Assembly (NCBI GenBank): GCA_034429475.1
Contig: DAOUGD010000342.1
Span: forward strand, 1-46,630
Source of the DNA: JAKQHY01 sp034429475
Lineage (GTDB): Bacteria > Chloroflexota > Anaerolineae > B4-G1 > SLSP01
Length of the DNA: 46,630 bases
Reading direction: 5' to 3'
In this document: piece after piece, positions 32,114 to 39,009 of the stretch
Layout: every line of letters starts with the position of its first letter
Numbering within the stretch: position 1 is the first letter of the stretch
Translations under genes and position numbers: made by a program
Notes under the pieces: model-generated
Told to the model about the DNA's origin: nothing
The model's input: only the letters and a program-made list of their open reading frames with translations
The model's database searches: none

Positions 32114-32323
32114 CTATTGCATGTCAACGTCAGCCGCTTGCAGTCCCTTGGGGGTCTCGACGAGCGAGAACTCCACCGCTTGCCCTTCCAGCAGTTTGCG
32201 GTAGCCCTCAGAACGGATAGCGGAATAATGGACGAAGACGTCCTCTCCGTTTTCACGAGAAATGAAACCATAGCCTTTGGCGGCGTTAAACCACTTCACT
32301 GTTCCTTTGATCCGATCACTCAT
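32114..32323 (-). CDS. Cold-shock protein (CspA family)
   Basis: A 69-residue single CSD-fold RNA/DNA-binding protein acting as an RNA chaperone. GTVKWFNAAKGYGFI carries RNP1 and DVFVHYSAI carries RNP2; the aromatic residues that stack on nucleic acid are conserved. It is a single-gene unit with its own strong promoter, an ~85-base leader containing a CGGAG-GTTGG-CTCCG hairpin, and a terminator. The long leader fits temperature-dependent control known for csp genes, though no cold box is recognisable. Confidence 0.97.
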   Translation of the reverse strand: MSDRIKGTVKWFNAAKGYGFISRENGEDVFVHYSAIRSEGYRKLLEGQAVEFSLVETPKGLQAADVDMQ

Positions 32324-32415
32324 GGTACTTCTGTTTACTCCTACTTCATACTAAGATATAGATTGTCGCTCGCCCCGGAGCCAACCTCCGAGGCTAACGC
32401 TAACCGACGAAGCCA

Positions 32416-32443
32416 AGTATACGCAATTTGAAAGAACTGTCAA
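32416..32443 (-). promoter_or_regulatory. Promoter of the cold-shock gene
   Basis: Minus strand TTGACA (32443-32438), 16-base spacer, TATACT (32421-32416): nearly consensus sigma-A type. The start would be near 32409, leaving a leader of about 85 bases. Confidence 0.75.
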
Positions 32444-32482
32444 ACAAAGAAGGATGGGAAAAGCTGTATTTCGGCGCAGCGC

Positions 32483-33634
32483 CTATACCCGTTCAAACGG
32501 ATCAAACATTTTGGCGTATTCTTCCAGGGCGTAGCGGTCGGTCATACCGGCGATGTAGTCGCACACGACGCGGGTGAGCGCGCGCGTGTCCAATTTGGCC
32601 TGCTCTTCCTGGGGCAACTGGCGCGGCTCGGCGACGTAAGCGTCGAATAGCGCCGTAAGGATGCGCTCGGCCTTCGTCTGCATCCGCATCACACGGGGAT
32701 GGCAGTACAGATGCGCGTAGAGGAATTTTTTCAGTTCGCGCGTCATCGCCGCCACGTCCGGGGTCGCGGCCACGAGTTTTTCCGGCCAGGCGCGCACGTC
32801 CGCCGCAGAGGCGACGCCGGACGCCTGGATGCGCCGCGCCGTCTCCTCGATGGCGTCGGTGATCAGCAGTCCCAACAGCCGTCGCACCAGTCGGTGCCGC
32901 CACAGCCGGTTGAAGCCGGCGCCGTCCCACCCTAGGCTCTCCTTGAGCCGCTCCCACCAGGCGACGCCGTCCAGGTCTGCCGGTTGGATCAGGCCAGAAC
33001 GCAGGCCGTCGTCGAGGTCGTGGGCGGTGTAGGCCAGTTCGTCGGCGGGATTGGCGAGCTGCGCCTCCAGCGTGCCGCGCAGCGCCGGATCGAAGCGGCT
33101 GGCGTCGGCGGCGTCGTATTCCGTCTCGTGCTTGACGATGCCTTCGCGCACTTCCCACGTCAAATTCAGGCCGGGGAAGTCGGGGTAGCGACATTCCAGC
33201 GTCTCCACGATGCGCAGCGACTGTTTGTTGTGGTCGAAGCCGCCGGCGTCGGCCAGCAACCGGTTGAGTGCGACCTCGCCGGAATGGCCGAAGGGTGGAT
33301 GGCCCAGGTCGTGCGCCAGGCAGATGGCCTCCACCAGGTCTTCGTTGGCGCCCAGCGCGCGGGCCATCGTGCGCCCGATTTGGGCGACTTCCAGTGTGTG
33401 CGTCAGGCGCGTGCGGTAGTAGTCGCCCTCGTAGTTGACGAACACCTGCGTCTTGTATTCCAGGCGGCGGAAGGGGGTGGTGTGCAAGATACGATCTCGA
33501 TCCCGCTGGAAGCAAGTGCGGTAATCCGCCTCTTCCTGGAGATACACGCGCCCCCGCGACTCCCGACTGCGGAAGCCGTAGGGTGCGAGGGTCTGATCTT
33601 CAAATTTTTCGAGCATGTTCCGTGTGTAGAGCAT
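32483..33634 (-). CDS. dGTPase-like HD-domain triphosphohydrolase
   Basis: A 383-residue HD-superfamily enzyme of the Dgt type, releasing triphosphate from dNTPs. The HD metal site is in RTRLTHTLEVAQIGR (H79) and CLAHDLGHPPFGHSGE (H108, D109), followed by DELAYTAHDLDDGLRSG (distal His-Asp). Length is that of the short deoxyguanosinetriphosphate triphosphohydrolase-like group. The ATG at 33634 is chosen because GGAGGAG lies 6 bases upstream; an in-frame TTG at 33649 falls in that Shine-Dalgarno. A 26-base repeat shared with the thpR upstream region begins 22 bases before the ATG. Confidence 0.94.
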   Translation of the reverse strand: MLYTRNMLEKFEDQTLAPYGFRSRESRGRVYLQEEADYRTCFQRDRDRILHTTPFRRLEYKTQVFVNYEGDYYRTRLTHTLEVAQIGRTMARALGANEDLVEAICLAHDLGHPPFGHSGEVALNRLLADAGGFDHNKQSLRIVETLECRYPDFPGLNLTWEVREGIVKHETEYDAADASRFDPALRGTLEAQLANPADELAYTAHDLDDGLRSGLIQPADLDGVAWWERLKESLGWDGAGFNRLWRHRLVRRLLGLLITDAIEETARRIQASGVASAADVRAWPEKLVAATPDVAAMTRELKKFLYAHLYCHPRVMRMQTKAERILTALFDAYVAEPRQLPQEEQAKLDTRALTRVVCDYIAGMTDRYALEEYAKMFDPFERV

Positions 33635-33655
33635 CGCTTTCTCCTCCAAAAACAG

Positions 33656-33681
33656 CAGGATTTAAGGAATGATAGGATCAA
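33656..33681. repeat. Dispersed 26-base repeat, copy 2
   Basis: CAGGATTTAAGGAATGATAG plus GATCAA; 25 of 26 bases match 29494-29519 in the same orientation. It lies immediately upstream of the Shine-Dalgarno of the dGTPase-like gene. Confidence 0.85.
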
Positions 33682-33712
33682 AGCATTCGTTTCAATCTGT
33701 TGCGGGGAATGT

Positions 33713-34129
33713 TCACCGGCTCATAAGCACGGCGATCAGGTTGATGAGCAGCGCCACCAGCAGGATGACGCCGATGTACGCTACCAGTTGCCGTTCCAGG
33801 CGGGTCGGCTGGAGCCGCGTCAGCCGCCCCGACATCCACATAAAGAGGCCCCCGGCCAGCCCGATGCCGCCCAATACGCCGATGGTGTAGAGGATGGCCG
33901 TCGCCCAGAGCAGGGGCAGGTCCACAGCGACGATCAGACGGCCAAACCACGCAATGGAGAAACGACTGCCCAGCAGCGCGTAGCCGATAGCGATGACCAG
34001 GCCACTGGCGATCATCCCTACCCCCAGCACGCGCTTGCGCTCGCGCTCGATCCACCACGTCACCGCGCCCAACACCAACAGCGTCAAAGAAAACGTAAAA
34101 ATCACAATGGAAAGGAATTGTACGATCAT
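33713..34129 (-). CDS. Small four-helix membrane protein, hypothetical
   Basis: A 138-residue protein with four predicted membrane helices (about 5-27, 35-53, 64-97 as a long or double helix, and 113-135) and short basic loops (ERERKR; RLTRLQPTRLERQ). I recognise no family and see no catalytic motif. It has its own TTGACT-N16-TATGAT promoter and SD AAGAGG, and lies 78 bases upstream of the dGTPase-like gene on the same strand. Confidence 0.7.
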   Translation of the reverse strand: MIVQFLSIVIFTFSLTLLVLGAVTWWIERERKRVLGVGMIASGLVIAIGYALLGSRFSIAWFGRLIVAVDLPLLWATAILYTIGVLGGIGLAGGLFMWMSGRLTRLQPTRLERQLVAYIGVILLVALLINLIAVLMSR

Positions 34130-34161
34130 AGCGGCCTCTTTAACTGGGAAGTGATACTTTC

Positions 34162-34189
34162 ATCATAGTGAGGTTGGAATGAAAGTCAA
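34162..34189 (-). promoter_or_regulatory. Promoter of the small membrane protein gene
   Basis: Minus strand TTGACT (34189-34184), 16-base spacer, TATGAT (34167-34162). Its -35 is 9 bases from the -35 of the divergent hexosaminidase promoter. Confidence 0.6.
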
Positions 34190-34198
34190 AAACCGTGG

Positions 34199-34226
34199 TT
34201 GCGGCGGCCTGTTCCCGTGCTAGAAT
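34199..34226 (+). promoter_or_regulatory. Promoter of the hexosaminidase gene
   Basis: TTGCGG (34199-34204), 16-base spacer, TAGAAT (34221-34226) with extended -10 TG at 34218-34219. The start near 34233 leaves a ~96-base leader made largely of ACGTTTC repeat. Confidence 0.5.
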
Positions 34227-34243
34227 GATCGAACTGCGCGTGA

Positions 34244-34300
34244 AGACGTAAAACGTGAGGATCGCATTGTGAGTTATCACGTTTCACGTTTCACGTTTTA
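34244..34300. repeat. ACGTTTC heptamers, inverted
   Basis: GACGTAAAACGTGAGGAT (from 34245) faces ATCACGTTTCACGTTTCACG (from 34276), forming an imperfect hairpin in the presumed 5' leader of the hexosaminidase gene. Same repeat type as 18403 and 28839. Confidence 0.75.
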
Positions 34301-34328
34301 AAAATGTTTTCACATCAGGAGGATAGGT

Positions 34329-35891
34329 ATGACGCACGTGATGATTGTGCCTGAACCGGTACATGCGAGTTTGGGGGAAGGTTCCTTCACCCTGACGCCG
34401 GATACGGTGCTTGTGGCCGACGCGGCGGCGCGTGAGGTAGCGGCGCTGTGCCGCGCGGCCTTCGCGCCGGCGACCAGCTTCCCACTGGCCGACGCGGAAG
34501 CCGTCGCCAATGCCCCGGCCATTGTCTTTCGTCTTGATCCTGCCCTGGCCGACCTGGGCGCCGAAGGGTATCGCCTGACCGTCACGCCTCAGCAAATCAA
34601 CCTGCGCGCGCCGCAGCCGGTCGGACTGTTCTACGCGCTCCAATCGCTGCGGCAGTTGGCGCCGCCGGAGAGTTTCCGCTCCACGCCGGTCTCGGATGTG
34701 GCCTGGGACATCCCCTGCGTGGAGATTGAGGATACTCCCCGTTTCGGCTGGCGCGGCGCGATGCTCGACGTGGGGCGGCATTTCATGCCGAAAGACTTCG
34801 TGCTGAAGTTCATTGATTTGTTGGCGCTGCACAAGCTCAATGTTTTTCATTGGCATCTCACCGACGATCAGGGCTGGCGGATCGAGATCAAGCGGTATCC
34901 TCGCCTGACCGAGGTGGGCGCGTGGCGCAAGGAGACGGTGGTGGGACATCCGCGCCATCATCTCAAGCCGGAGTTCGACGGGACGCCGCACGGCGGCTTC
35001 TACACGCAGGACGAGGTGCGCGAGGTCGTGGCCTACGCGCAGACGCGCGGCGTGACCGTCGTGCCGGAAATCGAGATGCCCGGCCACGCGCAGGCGGCCA
35101 TCGCGGCTTACCCGGAACTGGGCAACACCGGCGAGCTGCTGCCGGTCTACACCACCTGGGGCGTCAACGAGAATGTTTACAACGTTGAGGAAAGCACACT
35201 CCAATTTCTCCAGAACGTGCTGGATGAGGTGTTGGCGCTGTTCCCCAGTGAATTCATCCACATCGGCGGCGACGAGGTTCCGAAAGTGCAGTGGGAATCC
35301 AGCCCGGCGGCGCAGGCGCGGATGCGGGAATTGGGGTTGAAGGACGCGGAGGCATTGCAGAGCTACTTCATCCGCCGGATGGACGCTTATCTCACAGAGC
35401 GCGGGCGGCGGCTGCTGGGCTGGGACGAAATTCTCGAAGGCGGGCTGGCCGCCAACGCCACGGTGATGTCGTGGCGCGGCGTCCAGGGTGGCATTGACGC
35501 CGCGTCCGCCGGGCACGACGTGGTGATGGCGCCCAATTCGTACCTGTACCTGGATTACTACCAGTCGGAGAACCGTGACGCGGAGCCGTTAGCCATCGGC
35601 GGGTTTGTGCCGCTGGAAAAGGTGTATAGCTACGAGCCGGTCAGCGCGGAGATTGACGCGGAAAAGGCGCACCACGTCCTGGGGGCGCAGGCGCAACTCT
35701 GGACGGAGTACATCAAGACGCCGGCGCACGTGGAGTACATGGCCTATCCGCGCCTGTGCGCCCTGGCGGAAGTGACGTGGACGCCGGCCGCCCGCAAGGA
35801 CTACGCTAACTTCACCACGCGCTTACAGACGCATCTGCGGCGGCTGGCGGAATTGGGCGTCAATTACCGGCGGTTGGATTCAACGGATTGA
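34329..35891 (+). CDS. Family 20 beta-N-acetylhexosaminidase
   Basis: A 520-residue GH20 glycosidase removing terminal GlcNAc/GalNAc by substrate-assisted catalysis. The N-terminal GH20b domain (PEPVHASLGEGSFTLTPDT) is followed by the TIM barrel. Motifs seen: GAMLDVGRHFMPKDFV, FHWHLTDDQGWRIEIKRYP, EIEMPGHAQAAIAAYP and the catalytic HIGGDEVPK (D315-E316). There is no signal peptide, so it should act in the cytosol on imported chitobiose-like or glycan fragments. AGGAGG precedes the ATG. The last residues (LDSTD) and the TGA lie in a dispersed repeat identical to one at 24845. Confidence 0.95.
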   Translation: MTHVMIVPEPVHASLGEGSFTLTPDTVLVADAAAREVAALCRAAFAPATSFPLADAEAVANAPAIVFRLDPALADLGAEGYRLTVTPQQINLRAPQPVGLFYALQSLRQLAPPESFRSTPVSDVAWDIPCVEIEDTPRFGWRGAMLDVGRHFMPKDFVLKFIDLLALHKLNVFHWHLTDDQGWRIEIKRYPRLTEVGAWRKETVVGHPRHHLKPEFDGTPHGGFYTQDEVREVVAYAQTRGVTVVPEIEMPGHAQAAIAAYPELGNTGELLPVYTTWGVNENVYNVEESTLQFLQNVLDEVLALFPSEFIHIGGDEVPKVQWESSPAAQARMRELGLKDAEALQSYFIRRMDAYLTERGRRLLGWDEILEGGLAANATVMSWRGVQGGIDAASAGHDVVMAPNSYLYLDYYQSENRDAEPLAIGGFVPLEKVYSYEPVSAEIDAEKAHHVLGAQAQLWTEYIKTPAHVEYMAYPRLCALAEVTWTPAARKDYANFTTRLQTHLRRLAELGVNYRRLDSTD

Positions 35892-35900
35892 ACGGATTTT
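35876..35900. repeat. GGATTCAACGG repeat at the hexosaminidase 3' end
   Basis: Twenty-five bases identical to 24845-24869. The hexosaminidase TGA (35889-35891) is inside the repeat. The remaining gap to 35984 shows no other feature. Confidence 0.85.
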
Positions 35901-35984
35901 AACGGACAAATTCTTCCCTCCAATTCCTGATCAACAGCGCACCGCCAGTTTCGGCGATGCGCTGCATTTTTAGATGGATTCAAG

Positions 35985-37154
35985 TCACGCTACGCACATT
36001 TTGACCGTTTCGATCAACGCCTCCAACTCTGCCCGCGACCTGGCTGGATCGGTGTACAGGAACACCGTCCGCGCCAGGAAGTCCAGCGTTTTTGGACACA
36101 TATCCATGCTGTACTCCACAGGCGCCGGCGTCATCTTGAAGGCGTCCATCGCCGGGTGATGCGCGCCATGCTGCTTCAAAATGGGATCCCAATTCGTGTA
36201 GACGTGCCGGCCGCTGTCAATCGGTGTACTGGCGTCCACCCCGGCAGCATCGAGCCGGGCTAGCACTTCCCGCACCCGTTCCGCCGAAGGAAACAACAAC
36301 CCCAGCGTCGTACCGCAATCGCCTTCGATGTCGTTGACCGGGTTCAGGGTGAAGTCGCCGGCGCCTTCCAACGCCTGCGCCATCAGCCGTTTTTCGGTCA
36401 ACATCGCATCCAGCATCGCGTCGAGCCGCGTTAACTGTACTCGCAGGATCGCGCTCAGGATTTCATTGATGCGGAAGTTCATCCCAGCGAAAAAGGGCAC
36501 GGTGACTTCGGAAGCATAGCCGCGGAAAACCGAGCCGCCATCGTGGAAGATGCGCGCGCGCTGGTAAATCTCTTCATTATTCGTGACCAGCGCGCCGCCC
36601 TCGCCGCAGGTGATGATTTTGTAGTAATTGAAGGAGAACGCGCCGGCGTCGCCGATGCTGCCCAGCCGCCGTCCGCCGTAAGAACCGCCGTCGGCCTGGC
36701 AGCAGTCTTCCAATACCTTGAGGTTGTGTTGTTGCGCGATTTTCATCATCGCGTCCATGTTGGCGGGCAGGCCATTCATGTGAACGGGGATGATGACTTT
36801 GGTGCGCGGCGTGATCTTGCGCGCCACGTCCGCCGGATCGAGAGTCAACGAGGCATCCACTTCGGCAATGATGGGAACCGCCCCCACTGCCAGCGCAGCG
36901 TTGGCAGTCGCGATGAAAGTGTAGGCCGGCACAATCACCTCGTCGCCCGGCCCCACGCCCAGACCCACCAGCCCACACATCAGCGCGGCCGTGCCGCTCG
37001 TCACCGCGAGCGCGTGCCTGACGCCGACTTTGGCGGCCCATTCCGCCTCGAATTTGTCCGACTCGCCGCCTTCCCCGCCGCGATAGCGAAAGAGCTGCCG
37101 CGATTCGAGGACGCGCTGGACGGCTTCTATCTCTTCTTTGCCCATAATGTACAT
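35985..37154 (-). CDS. DegT/DnrJ/EryC1/StrS family aminotransferase
   Basis: A 389-residue PLP enzyme that usually aminates nucleotide-linked keto-sugars or keto-inositols. Seen: VTSGTAALMCGLVGLGVGPGDEVIVPAYTF, EVDASLTLDPADV, the PLP-stacking VLEDCCQADGGSYGG, and the catalytic lysine in SFNYYKIITCGEGGALV (K179). AGGAG lies before the ATG. With the hexosaminidase, epimerase and flavoprotein around it, it probably belongs to amino-sugar or aminocyclitol metabolism; the substrate is not decidable. It diverges from the 7TM-type sensor kinase with 49 bases between starts. Confidence 0.93.
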   Translation of the reverse strand: MYIMGKEEIEAVQRVLESRQLFRYRGGEGGESDKFEAEWAAKVGVRHALAVTSGTAALMCGLVGLGVGPGDEVIVPAYTFIATANAALAVGAVPIIAEVDASLTLDPADVARKITPRTKVIIPVHMNGLPANMDAMMKIAQQHNLKVLEDCCQADGGSYGGRRLGSIGDAGAFSFNYYKIITCGEGGALVTNNEEIYQRARIFHDGGSVFRGYASEVTVPFFAGMNFRINEILSAILRVQLTRLDAMLDAMLTEKRLMAQALEGAGDFTLNPVNDIEGDCGTTLGLLFPSAERVREVLARLDAAGVDASTPIDSGRHVYTNWDPILKQHGAHHPAMDAFKMTPAPVEYSMDMCPKTLDFLARTVFLYTDPARSRAELEALIETVKMCVA

Positions 37155-37167
37155 TTGATCGCTCCTA

Positions 37168-37195
37168 TTGTGCTTTCATGAGGATATGTTAAACT
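37168..37195 (+). promoter_or_regulatory. Promoter of the 7TM-type sensor kinase, near-leaderless
   Basis: TTGTGC (37168-37173), 16-base spacer, TAAACT (37190-37195) with extended -10 TG at 37187-37188. The expected start at about 37202 is only two bases before the ATG at 37204. Confidence 0.5.
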
Positions 37196-37203
37196 TTTCC
37201 AGT

Positions 37204-39009
37204 ATGGATTGGTATTATGTGTTGTTTGTCATTTCCCTACCGGTCGGCGCTATCGTGTCGGCGGCGCTGGCGGTATACGCCTGGCAGCATCGCCGCGCGC
37301 AGGGCGCAACGACGTTCATCGTCGCCATGGTGGAATTGAGCGCGTGGTCGCTGATTGCGCTGCGGCAGCAATTCTGCCGGACGCAGGCGATTGAGCTATT
37401 GTGGCAGCAGATTGGTTATACTATCGTCGCCTGGATTCCGACGACATGGTTAGTCTTCGCACTGGCGTACACTGGCCGGCGCAAATGGTTGAAGCCGCTT
37501 CCTTTGCTGCTGTTCAGCCTGTTTCCCATGACAGAAATTCTCATGGTCTGGACCAATACCTACCACCGATGGTTCTGGCAAGAAATTGTCTATCAAAACC
37601 GGGGGACTATGTGGGATATGGCGCCCACTTTTGGCCCGTTCTATACCCTCGTGATAGGGTATTCCTACGTCGTGATGGGACTGGGCATTGTCATCCTGAT
37701 CTGGGGAGCACTGCGCACGTTCCGCCTGTATCGTCAGCAGGCCATGTGGATGATGCTGGGCGCGCTGATCCCTCTGATTCTCAACGTATTGGAATATTTT
37801 AAAATCCTGGATTTCCCCGGCGACGCAACTTTGACCGGCCTGACCCTGGGCGGCGCGGCAATGGCGCGGGGATTGTTCCATTATCGGATGTTTGAGATCG
37901 TCCCGGTAGCGCGGGAAGCGCTGATTGAAAATATGTGCGATGGGATGTTGGTGGTGGATACCGGTAATCATATTGTGGACGTCAATCCGGCGTTGGAAAC
38001 GATATTGAACACCTCGTCCACGGCCCTGGTCGGCCAGGCTGTAGAGGTCGCCTTGCGTCCGTGGCCGAGTCTGGCGCGGCACTTCCAGGATCAATGGCAG
38101 ACTCAGGCTGAAGTCACGTTGACGTCCGGCCCCCAACCGCAAGTCTACGATCTGCGCATTTCACCGCTGCGCGACAAGCGTGGAGAATTGACAGGACGTT
38201 TGGTCACGCTGCGCGACATCAGCGAGCGCAAAGCTGCTGAAGAGTTGCGGCTGCGCTACACGCGAGAGTTAGAGGCCAGCAACGCCGAGTTGGACGCTTT
38301 TGCACACACCGTCGCGCACGACCTGAAAAGCCCGCTGACCATCGTGGTGGGATTCGGCATGGTGTTGGAGAAACGGTATACGACGATGGATCCGCCGCAG
38401 GTGGAGCAGTCTTTGCAGTCCATCGTGCGCACCGGCCACAAAATGGTCAACATCATCAACGAGTTACTGCTGCTGTCCAGCGTGCGCAAAATGGATGAAG
38501 TGAGCATGGCTGAATTGGCTATGGGCGACATCGTCACCGAGGCGCGGGAGCGGCTGATAGACCTGGCCGCCGAAACCCAGGCTGAAATCAAAGTGCCGCG
38601 CACCTGGCCCACGGTGTTCAGCTACGCCCCCTGGGTAGAAGAAGTGTGGGTCAACTACCTGAGCAACGCCCTCAAATATGGCGGCCGTCCCGACGAAGGG
38701 ATTCTCCCTTATGTGGAGCTAGGTTTTTCTCTTCCGGAAAATAGCCTGCCGACTTCAGAGACCAGCGCCGTCCAAAATCCAAAATCAGCGATCCGTTTTT
38801 GGGTGCGCGACAACGGCCCCGGTCTGTTGCCCCAACAGTGCGCCAGCCTGTTTGTGGAATTCACCCGGCTCAATCAAGTGCGGGCGGAAGGCCACGGCCT
38901 GGGCCTGTCCATCGTCAAGCGCATCGTCGAAAAACTCGGCGGAGAGGTGGGCGTCGAAAGTATGCCCGGCGAAGGGTCTACGTTCTGGTTCACGCTCCCG
39001 CAGCGTTGA
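37204..39009 (+). CDS. Membrane sensor histidine kinase (N-terminal 7TM, PAS, HisKA, HATPase)
   Basis: A 601-residue kinase. Residues 1-225 hold seven hydrophobic segments of the HisK-N-like 7TM type; WFWQEIVY and FGPFYTLVIGYSY are typical. A PAS domain (~232-340) and a short coiled coil follow, then the H-box FAHTVAHDLKSPLT (H372), N-box NYLSNALKYGG, G1 DNGPGL and G2 GHGLGLSIVKRIVEKLGG. Between N- and G1-boxes is a non-conserved loop (residues ~509-532) with TCCAAAA heptamers in its DNA. The ATG at 37204 is chosen because an extended -10 ends 8 bases upstream; earlier in-frame starts at 37168 and 37186 lie within the promoter. Its 3' end overlaps the convergent epimerase gene by 20 bases. 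No response regulator is adjacent. Confidence 0.9.
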   Translation: MDWYYVLFVISLPVGAIVSAALAVYAWQHRRAQGATTFIVAMVELSAWSLIALRQQFCRTQAIELLWQQIGYTIVAWIPTTWLVFALAYTGRRKWLKPLPLLLFSLFPMTEILMVWTNTYHRWFWQEIVYQNRGTMWDMAPTFGPFYTLVIGYSYVVMGLGIVILIWGALRTFRLYRQQAMWMMLGALIPLILNVLEYFKILDFPGDATLTGLTLGGAAMARGLFHYRMFEIVPVAREALIENMCDGMLVVDTGNHIVDVNPALETILNTSSTALVGQAVEVALRPWPSLARHFQDQWQTQAEVTLTSGPQPQVYDLRISPLRDKRGELTGRLVTLRDISERKAAEELRLRYTRELEASNAELDAFAHTVAHDLKSPLTIVVGFGMVLEKRYTTMDPPQVEQSLQSIVRTGHKMVNIINELLLLSSVRKMDEVSMAELAMGDIVTEARERLIDLAAETQAEIKVPRTWPTVFSYAPWVEEVWVNYLSNALKYGGRPDEGILPYVELGFSLPENSLPTSETSAVQNPKSAIRFWVRDNGPGLLPQQCASLFVEFTRLNQVRAEGHGLGLSIVKRIVEKLGGEVGVESMPGEGSTFWFTLPQR

